The notes: generated by a model from the letters alone, not told the origin. 64,000 nucleotides of DNA from Polymorphobacter fuscus (GCF_011927825.1 NZ_JAATJI010000001.1:806001-870000), one strand, 5' to 3'; shown: positions 1 through 9,589, numbered from the stretch's first letter. Numbers and translations: made by a program.

Positions 1-975
1 CCGCGGCTGCGCTTTCGCCTGCACGGGCCGGAAGCGCGGATCAAGGCCGAACTGGCGCGGTGTCCGCGCCTGTCCACGGCCACCATCGTCCATACCGACG
101 AGGTCGTGCTCGGCACCGACAAGCCGTCGCAGGCGCTGCGCCGCGGCCGCACCTCGTCGATGGGCATGGCGATCGATTCGGTGAAGCAGGGCGCCGCCCA
201 TGCCGCCGTGTCGGCGGGTAACACCGGCGCGTTGATGGCGATGTCGCTGTTCGCGCTGCGCACCATGCCTGGCATCGACAGGCCGGCGCTTGCCGCGCTG
301 CTGCCGACGCTGAAGAATGATTCGGTGGTGCTCGACCTTGGCGCCAACACCGAATGCGACGCCGAAAATCTGGTCCAGTTCGCGGTCATGGGCGCTGCCT
401 TTGCCCGCACCGTCCTTGGCCTGGAAAAGCCCCGCGTTGCCCTGCTCAACATCGGCGAGGAGGAGCTGAAGGGCACCGACGAGATCCGTGACGCCGCAGC
501 CCTTTTGCGCGGCGCCGCGCTGCCGATGACCTTCGAAGGCTTTGTCGAAGGCGACAAGATCGGCCAGGGCAATGTCGATGTCATCGTCACCGACGGCTTT
601 TCGGGCAATATCGCGCTGAAGACCGCCGAGGGCACCGGCAAGCTTGTCGTCGGTCTGCTGACCCGCGCCTTCCAGTCGAGCTGGCTGACGCAGCTCGGCT
701 ATCTGCTGTCGCGCGGCGCGCTTCGGGCCCTGCGTGCGCATCTCGATCCCAATGCCCATAATGGCGCAGTGTTCCTCGGCCTGAACGGCATCATCGTCAA
801 AAGCCATGGTTCGGCGAACGTCCTCGGCATCGCCAACGCCATCGGCGTCGCCCATGACCTGATTGTCGGCAATGTCGGCGACCGCATCCTGCAGGACCTG
901 GCCAATTTCCAGGCGCATCGCCCGGCAGTGGCGGACGATGCGGCCGACGCCGCCGAAACCGTCGGCAAGGCATGA
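1..975 (+). CDS. plsX: Phosphate acyltransferase PlsX (5' end outside window)
   Basis: PlsX makes acyl-phosphate from acyl-ACP, the first step of the PlsX/PlsY route to phosphatidic acid; it is a peripheral membrane enzyme. The frame is open from base 1, and the first residues ([12 protein letters not shown]) fit a region I place about 35 residues into PlsX, so the true start lies upstream. Family landmarks are the stretch around [29 protein letters not shown], and [13 protein letters not shown], followed by the GFVEGDKI and [13 protein letters not shown] blocks. The last four bases overlap the fabH start (ATGA), so the two genes are translationally coupled, as is usual for plsX-fabH. The product is about 324 residues here against roughly 340-350 in the family. 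Confidence 0.95.
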   Translation, partial: PRLRFRLHGPEARIKAELARCPRLSTATIVHTDEVVLGTDKPSQALRRGRTSSMGMAIDSVKQGAAHAAVSAGNTGALMAMSLFALRTMPGIDRPALAALLPTLKNDSVVLDLGANTECDAENLVQFAVMGAAFARTVLGLEKPRVALLNIGEEELKGTDEIRDAAALLRGAALPMTFEGFVEGDKIGQGNVDVIVTDGFSGNIALKTAEGTGKLVVGLLTRAFQSSWLTQLGYLLSRGALRALRAHLDPNAHNGAVFLGLNGIIVKSHGSANVLGIANAIGVAHDLIVGNVGDRILQDLANFQAHRPAVADDAADAAETVGKA

Positions 976-1943
976 TCCGCGCGCGCATCATCGGTACCGG
1001 CAGCTATCTGCCCGCCGACGTCGTCAGCAACGCAGCGCTGGCCGCGCGCGTCGACACCAGCGACGAATGGATTGTCGAGCGTACCGGCATCCGCCAGCGC
1101 CATATCGCGGCGGAGGGCGAATTCACGTCGGACCTCGGCGTTGCCGCCGCACGCCGCGCGCTCGCCAATGCCGGTCTCGATGCCGCCGACATCGACCTCA
1201 TCATCGTCGCCACCGCGACCCCCGATCAGACCTTTCCCGCCTGCGCCACCGTCATCCAGCACAAGCTCGGCATGGTCCATGGCGTCGCCTTCGACATCGC
1301 CGCCGTCTGCTCGGGGTTTCTCTATGCCCTGTCGGTTGCCGATGCGCTGATCACATCGGGCGCACACCGGGCGGCGCTGGTCATCGGCGCCGAAACCTTC
1401 TCGCGCCTGCTCGACTGGGAAGACCGCACCACCTGCGTGCTGTTCGGCGATGGTGCCGGCGCCGTGGTGCTGCGCGCCGAAACCGGCACCGGCGCCAACA
1501 CCGACCGCGGCATCCTTGCCCACCGCCTGCATTCCGATGGCCGCTATAACGACCTGCTGTTCGTCGATGGCGGGCCGGGGTCGACCGGCACCACCGGCAA
1601 GCTGCGGATGAAGGGCAAGGAAGTCTTTCGCCACGCCGTCACCAACCTGGCCGGCGTGGTCGCCGAAACGCTCGATACCATCGGCCTGTCGGCGAGCGAC
1701 GTCGCCTGGATCATCCCGCACCAGGCCAATCTGCGCATCCTTGAAGGCACGGCGCGCAAGCTCGGCCTGCCCATGGACCGGGTGGTGGTGACGGTCGATC
1801 GGCACGCCAACACCTCGGCCGCGTCAGTGCCGCTGGCGCTCGACACCGCAGTCGGCGACGGCCGCATCCAGCCGGGCGACCTGCTGCTGCTGGAGGCCAT
1901 GGGCGGCGGATTCACCTGGGGCGCCGCCGCCGTTCGCTGGTAG
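972..1943 (+). CDS. fabH: 3-oxoacyl-[ACP] synthase III (KAS III)
   Basis: KAS III condenses acetyl-CoA with malonyl-ACP and so starts type II fatty acid synthesis in the cytoplasm. The 323-residue protein has the full thiolase-fold catalytic triad: Cys113 in [11 protein letters not shown], His250 in [10 protein letters not shown] and Asn280 in RHANTSAAS. The [10 protein letters not shown] block near residues 31-40 is also typical. Length is normal for FabH. The ATG overlaps the plsX stop by four bases, which fixes the start. The ihfA gene follows after a gap of about 80 bases, matching the common alphaproteobacterial order plsX-fabH-ihfA. Confidence 0.96.
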   Translation: MIRARIIGTGSYLPADVVSNAALAARVDTSDEWIVERTGIRQRHIAAEGEFTSDLGVAAARRALANAGLDAADIDLIIVATATPDQTFPACATVIQHKLGMVHGVAFDIAAVCSGFLYALSVADALITSGAHRAALVIGAETFSRLLDWEDRTTCVLFGDGAGAVVLRAETGTGANTDRGILAHRLHSDGRYNDLLFVDGGPGSTGTTGKLRMKGKEVFRHAVTNLAGVVAETLDTIGLSASDVAWIIPHQANLRILEGTARKLGLPMDRVVVTVDRHANTSAASVPLALDTAVGDGRIQPGDLLLLEAMGGGFTWGAAAVRW

Positions 1944-2022
1944 GCGCGGGATCCGTGGCGCCGGGCTTGCCTGTCGCCGCCGGATGGTCAATGATATCAG
2001 CGGCAACAGCTGGGGGGACATC

Positions 2023-2340
2023 ATGAATCGCATCGAAGCAACAAGTCTGACGCGGGCCGACCTGGCCAGCGCCGTGCAATCGCAGATCGGCCTGTCGCGC
2101 GCCGAATCGGCCCAGCTGGTCGAAACGGTCCTCGACGAGATCAGCGACGTCCTTGTGGCGGGCGACAATGTCAAGATTTCGTCGTTCGGCAGCTTTGTCT
2201 TGCGCAACAAGGGTCTGCGCGTCGGCCGCAACCCCAAGACCGGCGTCGAAGTGCCGATCGAGCCGCGCACGGTGCTCACATTCCGGCCCAGCCAGATCCT
2301 TCGCGACGAAATCAACCGGCACGCGGAGCCCGGCGCCTGA
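2023..2340 (+). CDS. ihfA: Integration host factor subunit alpha
   Basis: IhfA is one half of the IHF heterodimer, which binds the DNA minor groove and bends it sharply for replication, recombination and promoter architecture. The 105-residue product has the HU/IHF fold: an N-terminal helical dimer part, then [13 protein letters not shown], and the beta-arm segment [12 protein letters not shown] carrying the intercalating proline. I chose ATG 2023 because it follows the purine-rich TGGGGGGACA and begins the conserved reading [14 protein letters not shown]; an in-frame ATG at 1984 would add 13 atypical residues. It sits between fabH and a MerR-type gene on the same strand. Confidence 0.93.
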   Translation: MNRIEATSLTRADLASAVQSQIGLSRAESAQLVETVLDEISDVLVAGDNVKISSFGSFVLRNKGLRVGRNPKTGVEVPIEPRTVLTFRPSQILRDEINRHAEPGA

Positions 2341-2354
2341 CCGGCGCGCATGCC

Positions 2355-2741
2355 ATGGCATTGCCGAAATCCGAAACCGCCTTTCGCACCATCAGCGAAG
2401 CTGCCGAGGCGGTCGGTGTGCCGCAGCATGTGCTGCGCTTCTGGGAAACGCGCTTTCCGCAGCTGCAGCCGCTGAAGCGCGGCGGCAACCGCCGCTATTA
2501 CCGGCCCGCCGACATGGCGCTGTTGCACCGCATCCGCGCCATGCTGCACGACCAGGGCCTGACCATTCGCGGCGCCCAGCTGGCACTCGCCGAACAGCGG
2601 GTGGCCGTCCCAACTCCGGTTCCCGCCGCCGCCCCGGCCCCCATCGCCAGCCGCGACGATTCGGCAGCGCGGGTCGGGACAGCGGATCTGGAGCAGCTTC
2701 GCCGCGTCCGGGACGCCCTGCGCGCCGCCCTGGCCGCCTGA
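2355..2741 (+). CDS. MerR-family transcriptional regulator
   Basis: A 128-residue protein with an N-terminal MerR-type winged helix-turn-helix (about residues 10-80: [25 protein letters not shown], then the wing [19 protein letters not shown]). The C-terminal 50 residues are Ala/Pro-rich with a short helix ([11 protein letters not shown]) and lack Cys ligands or a recognisable effector domain, so the inducer is unknown and it is not a metal sensor of the classical type. It lies 14 bases after ihfA and 8 bases before the ParA-type gene, so the three are probably cotranscribed. A MerR gene directly after ihfA is familiar in alphaproteobacteria. Confidence 0.88.
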   Translation: MALPKSETAFRTISEAAEAVGVPQHVLRFWETRFPQLQPLKRGGNRRYYRPADMALLHRIRAMLHDQGLTIRGAQLALAEQRVAVPTPVPAAAPAPIASRDDSAARVGTADLEQLRRVRDALRAALAA

Positions 2742-2749
2742 CACCGACC

Positions 2750-3478
2750 ATGCGCAGCATTGCCGTTTTCAGCGTCAAGGGTGGAGTCGGCAAGACCGCG
2801 CTTGCCGTCAATCTCGCCCATGCCGCTGCCAGCCTGTCGAAGCGCCGCACGCTGTTGTGGGACCTTGATGCCCAGGGCGCAGCCACGTGGATGCTGCGGC
2901 TTTCACCCTCACCCAAGGCGTCGGCGCGCAAGGGCATTGCCGCCGGCGCGTTGCTGCCACTGGTTCAGGCGACGGATTTTGCCGGGCTCGATGTTCTCGC
3001 CGCCGACAAGTCGCTGCGCAACCTTGAAAAGCAGCTCGCCGACGATGACCGTGCCAAGCGTCTCAAGAAGCTCCTCAAGGGGCTCGACCAGGAGTATGAC
3101 CGGATCATCCTCGACTGTCCGCCGGGGCTGACCGAGCTTGCCGACCAGGTGTTTCGGGCCGTGGACCTTCTCGTGGTGCCGATGCTGCCCTCCCCCCTGT
3201 CGGGCCGCGCCTTCGAACAGATGGTCGATCATCTCGGCCATATGAAGGACCCGCCGCCGGTATTGCCGGTGTTCACCATGGTCGACCGGCGCAAGTCGCT
3301 GCACCGCAACACCCTGCTGGCATTCCCCGATCGCCCGGCCATCCCCTATGCCGCTGCGATCGAGGACATGGGGACAACGCGGTTGCCGGTGCTGGCCAAA
3401 TCCTCGACGACCGTCGCCGCGCGGGCGCTGGCGAATTTGTGGACGCAGGTCGAACGCGCGCTGGTGCGGCCGGCCTGA
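2750..3478 (+). CDS. ParA-family ATPase (MinD/ParA type)
   Basis: A 242-residue deviant-Walker P-loop ATPase. The Walker A motif KGGVGKT is at residues 10-16, the A' acidic pair in LLWDLDAQG at 38-40, and Walker B in ILDCPPG around residue 122. Such proteins form ATP-dependent dimers on DNA or membranes to position plasmids, chromosomes or large protein complexes. There is no ParB gene or parS-like repeat nearby, so this is an orphan ParA rather than the chromosome-segregation system, and its cargo is unknown. The ATG at 2750 begins MRSIAVFSVKGG; the upstream extension of the frame reads through merR and is an artefact. Confidence 0.9.
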   Translation: MRSIAVFSVKGGVGKTALAVNLAHAAASLSKRRTLLWDLDAQGAATWMLRLSPSPKASARKGIAAGALLPLVQATDFAGLDVLAADKSLRNLEKQLADDDRAKRLKKLLKGLDQEYDRIILDCPPGLTELADQVFRAVDLLVVPMLPSPLSGRAFEQMVDHLGHMKDPPPVLPVFTMVDRRKSLHRNTLLAFPDRPAIPYAAAIEDMGTTRLPVLAKSSTTVAARALANLWTQVERALVRPA

Positions 3479-3481
3479 CGG

Positions 3482-4186
3482 CTACAGCCGAACCGCCGGC
3501 CCCGGATGGATGCGCCAGCTTTCGGTCAGCGTGTCGAACGACGTGTCGGTTTTCTGGGCGTAGAGGTTCCACACCCCGCCTTCGCGGACGCCGATGATGC
3601 TGGCGCGCCCACCGGGATATTGGTTGCGGCCGAAGGTGGACAGCGCCGTGCCCGGCAAACCGGCGAAACTGCCGGTGGTCGACAGTTCGGTCTGCAGATT
3701 GCCGGGGGTGATGCCGCCGACCGGCTGGACATGGGTGCACCACAGGTCGTTGCCCTGCTGCACCCAGGCGAAGCAGCAATTGGACAGTTCACCGGTTACC
3801 ATCAGGCCGTCGCCGCCGGCATCGAGGACATAATTGGGCATGGCGTTGGTGACGCCCTGCAGGTCGAAACAGCCATAGATGGTGCTGTTGTGGTTGACCA
3901 TCGGCACCACATGCGCCTGCGCGACCGTGCCCGCCCCGACGGCGGCACCGCCGGGTTCAAGCTTGAAACTGGAAATGTTGAGCGTCGTGCCGAAGATTCC
4001 GGGCCGCGTGGCGCCGCGATGGCCGGCCTTCTGGCCGAGCGCGCCATCGCGCTTGACGATGCGATAGGCCTTGGTGTTGGCAGCGTTCTGGACCGGTGCG
4101 CTCGAACCGGCGCATTTGACCGGGTAATATTTCAGGAAATGCGCTGGACGCCCCAACAGGGTCGTCATCGCGGCTGGCCCGTCCAT
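3482..4186 (-). CDS. Putative BLF1/CNF1-like glutamine deamidase domain protein
   Basis: A 234-residue protein with no obvious signal peptide or membrane segment. The segment TGELSNCCFAWVQQ then LWCTHVQP contains Thr131, Leu134-Ser135, Cys137 and His152. The 15-residue Cys-His spacing equals that of the catalytic pair in CNF1 (Cys866/His881) and DNT (Cys1292/His1307), and the Thr six residues before Cys matches Thr88/Cys94 of Burkholderia lethal factor 1. The C-terminal STFGRN (183-188), followed by IIGVREGGVWNLYAQ, also resembles the STYGRDN region I remember in BLF1. These comparisons are from memory, so function is inferred. The gene is monocistronic, tail-to-tail with parA (3 bases apart). 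Start is ATG 4186, with Met7 (4168) as an alternative. An unrelated exported protein remains possible. Confidence 0.6.
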   Translation of the reverse strand: MDGPAAMTTLLGRPAHFLKYYPVKCAGSSAPVQNAANTKAYRIVKRDGALGQKAGHRGATRPGIFGTTLNISSFKLEPGGAAVGAGTVAQAHVVPMVNHNSTIYGCFDLQGVTNAMPNYVLDAGGDGLMVTGELSNCCFAWVQQGNDLWCTHVQPVGGITPGNLQTELSTTGSFAGLPGTALSTFGRNQYPGGRASIIGVREGGVWNLYAQKTDTSFDTLTESWRIHPGPAVRL

Positions 4187-4283
4187 CCCATCACCCCGGA
4201 AAAGCGACTGCAGTGCCGCATATCGTTACGGATCACTATCGACTGCCGCTATCGCTTTGACAAGTGACAGTTCCTGTCGAAGC

Positions 4284-7200
4284 TCACTCGGCAGCGACGC
4301 GATCGGGAATGTCGCCGGTCGGCAAGGACCGGACCTGCGCGCCGCCGCGCCGCGCCCGCAGCCGGGCATTGATCCCTTCGATGCCGAGATAGACCACCGG
4401 GGTGATGAACAGGGTGAGCACCTGGCTGACCACAAGCCCGCCCAGCACTGCGATCCCGAGCGGCTGGCGCAGCTCCGCCCCCGCCCCCAGGCCGAGTGCC
4501 AGCGGCAGCGCCGCCGCCATGGCCGCAAAGGTCGTCATCATGATCGGGCGGAACCGCTTCGACGCCGCTTCACGAATGGCATGAACCGGCGTCCAGCCAT
4601 GGCTGCGCTGCCCGGCCAGCGCAAAGTCGATCATCATGATGGCGTTCTTCTTGACGATGCCGATGAGCAGGACGACGCCGATGATGCCGATGACATCGAG
4701 CGGCTTGTTGAACAGCCACAGGAACGCCACTGCGCCGATGCCCGCCGCCGGGAGGCCCGACAGGATGGTGATGGGATGCGCAAAGCTTTCGTAAAGCACA
4801 CCGAGAACGATGTAGATGACGATGATCGCCGCGAGGAACAGGATCGGCATCGAATCGGTCGACGCACCGAACTGCTGGGCATTGCCGCCGAAGGCGCCGC
4901 TGATCGTTGCCGGCTGGTCGAGCGCCGTGGCGGCGGCATCGATCAACGGCTTGGCCTGCGACAAAGCCGTGCCCTTGGCGAGGTTGAAGGAGATCGTCAC
5001 CGCCGGCAACTGGCTCTGGTGCGCGACCACCGACGGCGCGCCCTGGATGGTCGATCGCACCACGGCGGACAGCGGGACCAACTGACCGACCGAGGCGCCG
5101 CTGGTGGCGCGCACCGTCAACCGCCCGATGCCATCGGGCGTCATCTGCTGGCTGGGAGCGATCTCCAGGATCACCTGGTAGCTGTCGGCATCGGTGTAGA
5201 TGGTCGATACCTGCTCGTTGCCATAGGCTGCGTACAGCGTCTGGCGGATCGCGGACACCGGCACGCCCAGCCGGCTGGCGGCGTCGCGATCGATGCTGAT
5301 CATCACCTCGCGAGCCCCCTTCTGATAGTCCGACGAGACATCGTCGAACCCCGGCGTGCCGCGGAGTCGCGCCTCCAGCCGCGGCGCGAAGTCGTACAGT
5401 GCGTCCTTGTCCACCGACGACAGGGTATATTGATAATTGGACGATGAGGCGCGGCCGCCCATCTGCAGATTCTGCGGAATATTGGGGAAGGCGGAAATCC
5501 CCGGGATCTGCGAAAGTTCCTTGCGCAGCCGCGCCTGGACGACCTCGGCGGAATCGCGCTCAGACCGGTCCTTCAGCGGCGCGAACATGCGGCCGGTGTT
5601 GCCGGTGCCGCCGCCCAGGAAACTGTTGACCCGCGCCACCGCCGGATCGGCGCGGACGATGCGCGCGACCGCATCCTGCTTTTTCAGCATCTCGGCAAAG
5701 CCGATATCGGGCGCTGCCTCGGTGCCGATGAAGATGGCGCCGGTGTCTTCCGTGGGGAAGAAGCCCTTTGGCACGACGGTGAAACCCCAGACCGCGACGC
5801 CGATCGATGCGACGGTCAGGAAGCCGACAAGCTTGCGGTGGCGCAGTGTCGCGTCGAACGCCCGCATGTAGCGCCCCGTCAGCCGGCCGAATGCGGCGGT
5901 GGAGACCCGCGCCACCCGGCTGCTGTCATGGGCATGGCCGGGCTTGAGCACGCGCGCCGCGATCATCGGGATCAGCGTCAACGACAGCACCGCCGAAATG
6001 CCGATGGCGATGGTCATGGTGACGGCGAATTCGAAGAACAGCCGCCCGATGACGCCGCCCATGAACAGCAGCGGGATGAACACCGCCACCAGCGACACCG
6101 AGATCGACAGCACGGTGAAGGCAATTTCATTGGCGCCGGTGACCGCCGCTTCGCGCGGTTCGGCGCCGTCCTCGATATGCCGGACGATGTTTTCCAGAAC
6201 GACGATCGCGTCATCGACGACGAAACCGGTCGCCAGCGTCAGCGCCAGCAGCGACAGATTGTCGAGGTTGAAGCCAAAGGCATGCATGCCGGCAAAGGTG
6301 CCGATGGCGGCAAGCGGCAGCACCACGGCGGGAATGATGGTGGCGCGCCAGTCCCCGAGCACCAGATAGATGACGATGATGACGAGGATCGCCGTGCCGA
6401 CCAGCGTGTATTGCGCATCGGCAACCGAATGGCGGACCGATTCCGACCGGTCGACGACGGGGGTTATGTTGACCGATTCGGGGATCGATTGCTTGATCGA
6501 CGGCAGCACGGCCAGCACGTCGTCGACCAGCTTGACGACATTGGCGCCCGGTTGCCGGGTGATCGCCAGCGTCAGCGACGGCTCGCCGTTGAATTTGGCG
6601 CCGCCGCGCAGCTGTTCATAGCTGGCGCTGACCGTGGCGACATCGCCCAGCCGCACCGGCAGGCCATCGCGGCTGGCAATGACGATGGCGGCGAAATCCT
6701 CGGGTGTTTCCAGATTGCCGGTCGCGTCGAGGATGTAGCTGCGGTCACCGCCGGTGATGGCGCCGACGGCGACATTGCTGTTCGCCGTCACCACCGCGTT
6801 GCGGACATCGTCGGCGGTCAGGTTGCGCGCCGTCAGCGCCGCCGGGTCGAACTGGATGCGCATGGCGAAGCGCCGGCTGCCATAGGTCTGGATCTCGCCG
6901 ACGCCGCTCATCGTGGAGATGCGCGGCACGATCAGCGTGTCGACGATCGTCTGCAGCGAATTTTCGGGACGGGTGCGGTCCTGCACGGACAGAATCAGCA
7001 CCGCTTGGTCGGCCGGATTGACCTTCTTAAAGGTCGGCGGCGCCGGCATTTCGCGCGGCAGCCGCCGGGTCACCGCCGACAGCGCCGTCTGCACGTCCAG
7101 TGCCGCTGCATCGATATTGCGGTCGAGCGCGAACTGGATGGTGATGTTGGTCGATCCGGTCGACGACGACGAGGTGATCAGGTCGATCCCGGCGATGGTC

Positions 7201-7415
7201 GACAGCTGGCGCTCGATCGGCGTCGCCACCGACGCCGCCATCGTTGCCGGGTTGGCGCCGGGCAGGTTGGCGCTGATCTGGATGGTCGGCAGGTCGATTT
7301 CCGGCAGCGCCGAGACCGGCAGCTGGCGATAGCCGAAGAACCCCGCGAAGATGATCGCCAGGCTGAGCAGGACGGTCGCGACCGGCCGCTCCACGGCGAG
7401 GCGCACCGCCCCCAT
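4284..7415 (-). CDS. RND multidrug efflux permease (AcrB/MdtB-type)
   Basis: Inner-membrane proton/drug antiporter of the hydrophobe-amphiphile RND family, 1043 residues, the usual length. It has the two-fold repeat: TM1 near residue 15, the first porter loop, and in TM4 the proton-relay Asp pair in TGFVVDDAIVVLENI; the second half carries the relay Lys in GIVKKNAIMMIDFAL. The sequence style (GDWRATIIPAVVLPLA) is closest to the MdtB/MdtC branch. The ATG at 7415 overlaps the adaptor stop by one base (TGATG), so adaptor and pump are coupled. No outer-membrane TolC-type gene is adjacent, so the exit duct must be encoded elsewhere. Substrate is not predictable. Confidence 0.95.
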   Translation of the reverse strand: MGAVRLAVERPVATVLLSLAIIFAGFFGYRQLPVSALPEIDLPTIQISANLPGANPATMAASVATPIERQLSTIAGIDLITSSSSTGSTNITIQFALDRNIDAAALDVQTALSAVTRRLPREMPAPPTFKKVNPADQAVLILSVQDRTRPENSLQTIVDTLIVPRISTMSGVGEIQTYGSRRFAMRIQFDPAALTARNLTADDVRNAVVTANSNVAVGAITGGDRSYILDATGNLETPEDFAAIVIASRDGLPVRLGDVATVSASYEQLRGGAKFNGEPSLTLAITRQPGANVVKLVDDVLAVLPSIKQSIPESVNITPVVDRSESVRHSVADAQYTLVGTAILVIIVIYLVLGDWRATIIPAVVLPLAAIGTFAGMHAFGFNLDNLSLLALTLATGFVVDDAIVVLENIVRHIEDGAEPREAAVTGANEIAFTVLSISVSLVAVFIPLLFMGGVIGRLFFEFAVTMTIAIGISAVLSLTLIPMIAARVLKPGHAHDSSRVARVSTAAFGRLTGRYMRAFDATLRHRKLVGFLTVASIGVAVWGFTVVPKGFFPTEDTGAIFIGTEAAPDIGFAEMLKKQDAVARIVRADPAVARVNSFLGGGTGNTGRMFAPLKDRSERDSAEVVQARLRKELSQIPGISAFPNIPQNLQMGGRASSSNYQYTLSSVDKDALYDFAPRLEARLRGTPGFDDVSSDYQKGAREVMISIDRDAASRLGVPVSAIRQTLYAAYGNEQVSTIYTDADSYQVILEIAPSQQMTPDGIGRLTVRATSGASVGQLVPLSAVVRSTIQGAPSVVAHQSQLPAVTISFNLAKGTALSQAKPLIDAAATALDQPATISGAFGGNAQQFGASTDSMPILFLAAIIVIYIVLGVLYESFAHPITILSGLPAAGIGAVAFLWLFNKPLDVIGIIGVVLLIGIVKKNAIMMIDFALAGQRSHGWTPVHAIREAASKRFRPIMMTTFAAMAAALPLALGLGAGAELRQPLGIAVLGGLVVSQVLTLFITPVVYLGIEGINARLRARRGGAQVRSLPTGDIPDRVAAE

Positions 7416-8581
7416 CAGCCACCCGTTCCGGTCGCGGCCGCCGCGACCGTGCGCGGCGCGGCGCCGCCGGCGCGGGTCCGCACGGTATCGCCGGGGCGCA
7501 ATTTGGTCAGCGAATCGACGATAATGGTTTCTCCCGGTGCGACGCCGCTGGCGAGGAAGACCTTGCCATTGGCCCGGCCGGCGACGGTCACATCGCGCAT
7601 CATGATCTTGTTGTCGGCACCCACGGCCCACACGAACGGGGCGTCGCGCCCGGTCTGCACCGCGCCTTCGGGCAGCGCGATGCGCGGCGCCGAGCCCGAC
7701 AGCGGCACCTCCACATTGATGATCGCCCCTGGCCAAAGCGTGTCGCCCTTGTTGACGAATTCCGCCTTGGCCGCCACCGACCCCGTCCCCGGGTTGACGT
7801 TGTTGTCGAGAAAGCTGAGCCGCCCGGTCGCGATCGGCGCGGCGCCGCCGCTGTCATCCTGCGGGCGCGCCGTCACCGTCACCCCGCCCCGCGACAGCGC
7901 GCCGCGCACGTCCTGCACCTGTTCGGGCGGCACCAGGAAGCGCACCGAGATCGGCGACAGCTGGTTGACCGTGACCAGCGGCACTGCCTCGCCGGTGCGG
8001 ACATTGGCGCCGAGCCGGAAGCCCAGCTCCCCGGTGCGCCCGCTGACCGGGGCACGGATCGTCTGGAAATCCAGCGCCGTTTCGGCTGCCTGCACCGCGG
8101 CCTGTGCGGCGGCGATGGCGGCATCGGCGGACCCGGCGAGCGCCTTGCGCTGGTCGAGCACCGCTGCCGAGACGAAGCCCTTGCCGACGAGTTGCTGGGC
8201 ACGGGTATAGTCCCCGCGCGCCTGCACCGCCGCGGCACGCGCGCTGGCCAGATTGGCCCGCGCCTGGGCAAGCGCGGCTCGCGCGCCGCGATCATCGAGC
8301 TGGAACAGCGGCTGGCCGGCGCGCACGTCGTCGCCTTCGCGAAACAGGATGCGGACGATCTCGCCATCGCTGCGCGGCCGCACCGCCACCGATTGCAGCG
8401 GCGTCACCGTCCCCAGCGCCACCAGCCGCGGCGCGAAATCCTCAGCCTTGGCCGGCATGGCGCCCACCACCTGCGGTGGCCGCTTGCGCGCGCCGGCATC
8501 GTCCCCCTCGCCGCACGACCCCAGCGCCAGCGCCGCACCGATGACTGCCAGGACGGAGCGAGGACGCGAAGTTACGGACAT
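7415..8581 (-). CDS. RND efflux periplasmic adaptor lipoprotein (membrane fusion protein)
   Basis: A 388-residue HlyD/AcrA-type adaptor that bridges the RND pump and an outer-membrane channel. The N-terminus has a lipoprotein signal with lipobox LALGSC, putting the lipidated Cys at residue 23. Next come the barrel-sandwich half (VAVRPRSDGEIVRILFREGD), an Ala-rich alpha-hairpin (about 95-165), the second lipoyl half (TIRAPVSGRTGELGF) and beta-barrel and membrane-proximal domains. I prefer ATG 8581 because it gives the compact lipoprotein signal; ATG 8601-8617 would lengthen it by 12 residues. The 162 bases upstream, back to the ABC permease stop, contain two GANTC sites (8631, 8685). Confidence 0.93.
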   Translation of the reverse strand: MSVTSRPRSVLAVIGAALALGSCGEGDDAGARKRPPQVVGAMPAKAEDFAPRLVALGTVTPLQSVAVRPRSDGEIVRILFREGDDVRAGQPLFQLDDRGARAALAQARANLASARAAAVQARGDYTRAQQLVGKGFVSAAVLDQRKALAGSADAAIAAAQAAVQAAETALDFQTIRAPVSGRTGELGFRLGANVRTGEAVPLVTVNQLSPISVRFLVPPEQVQDVRGALSRGGVTVTARPQDDSGGAAPIATGRLSFLDNNVNPGTGSVAAKAEFVNKGDTLWPGAIINVEVPLSGSAPRIALPEGAVQTGRDAPFVWAVGADNKIMMRDVTVAGRANGKVFLASGVAPGETIIVDSLTKLRPGDTVRTRAGGAAPRTVAAAATGTGG

Positions 8582-8743
8582 GCCGAGGATAAACCCTATG
8601 CGATATGACAGGCGCATAGCCGCCCGCCCCGATTCGAATGTTTCAAACCAGACACACGACGGATTTTATCCCTTCGCAGTCGCAGAATCGTTACGCGGAT
8701 TTTCGCAGCGTTTGCAATGCAGCATCGCGCATGCGGGGCAGCG

Positions 8744-9589
8744 TCAGGCCTTCAGCCGCCAGCCGCTGCGCATGACGCGATAGCAGACCCACCAGAGCAC
8801 GATGTTCAAAACCAGCAGCACGACCGCGCCCTGGCCGAGCAAACCGTCCGAAATGCCGATGAAACCGCTGCGAAACCCGTCGATGATGTAGAAAAATGGG
8901 TTGGCGTGGCTGATTGTCGCCATGGTCGGATTGACCCGGTCGATCGCGTAGAATGTTCCCGACAAGAGGGTCAGCGGTTGGATGACGAAATTGGTAACGG
9001 CCGCGGCATGGTCGAACTTGTCGGCCCAGATACCGGTCAGGATGCCGAGCAGCGCCAGCATCACCGCCCCCATCGTGCCGAAATACAGGATCAGCAGCGG
9101 CGACCGGATCGGCACATTGACCCCCGGCGCGATCGCCATGACCACCCAGACCGCCAGGCCGACGAGCCAGGCGCGCGTCAACGCACCGGCGACATAGGCC
9201 GCCACCAGCTCACCGGCGGACAATGGCGGCATCAGGACATCGATAATCGAACCCTGCACCTTCGCCACGAGCAGCGACGATGACGAATTGGCGAAGCTGT
9301 TCTGGATCATCCCCATGACGATCAACCCCGGCCCCAGGAAATCCGGAAAGGGAACGCCCAGCACGGCCGGTCGCGCCTGGCCGAGCGCCAGCGCGAAAAT
9401 CACCAGAAACAATAGGGTGGTGATCGCCGGCGCCCAGACGGTCTGCAACTGCACCTTGAAAAAGCGCCGCACCTCCTTCAAATACAGGGTTTGCAACCCC
9501 TGCCAATTGACAGACGGGATGACGACCACGCCGGGTTCCGGGTGGCGCGCCTGCGAATCGACCGGACGGGGTGTTTCGATTGCTACCAT
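8744..9589 (-). CDS. ABC-2 type transporter permease
   Basis: A 281-residue integral membrane protein with six predicted TM helices and the ABC-2 signature stretch GTFYAIDRVNP just before the last periplasmic segment, as in YadH/NodJ-like exporters. The N-terminal 30 residues are a Pro-rich cytoplasmic lead followed by LYLKEVRRFFKVQ. Such permeases export lipids, polysaccharides or drugs with a separate ATPase, but no ABC ATPase gene is adjacent on either side. It is divergent from gcrA (76 bases between starts) and lies upstream of the RND operon on the same strand, separated by 162 bases, so independent transcription is likely. Confidence 0.9.
   Translation of the reverse strand: MVAIETPRPVDSQARHPEPGVVVIPSVNWQGLQTLYLKEVRRFFKVQLQTVWAPAITTLLFLVIFALALGQARPAVLGVPFPDFLGPGLIVMGMIQNSFANSSSSLLVAKVQGSIIDVLMPPLSAGELVAAYVAGALTRAWLVGLAVWVVMAIAPGVNVPIRSPLLILYFGTMGAVMLALLGILTGIWADKFDHAAAVTNFVIQPLTLLSGTFYAIDRVNPTMATISHANPFFYIIDGFRSGFIGISDGLLGQGAVVLLVLNIVLWWVCYRVMRSGWRLKA

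Noticed and set aside
2750..3478. Chromosome-partition parA of a parAB-parS system
   Set aside because: No parB and no parS-like palindromes nearby; called an orphan ParA-family ATPase.
5838..8210. 790-codon plus-strand ORF
   Set aside because: It is antisense to the RND permease and adaptor, is full of Arg/Asp/His typical of high-GC shadow frames and shows no domain.
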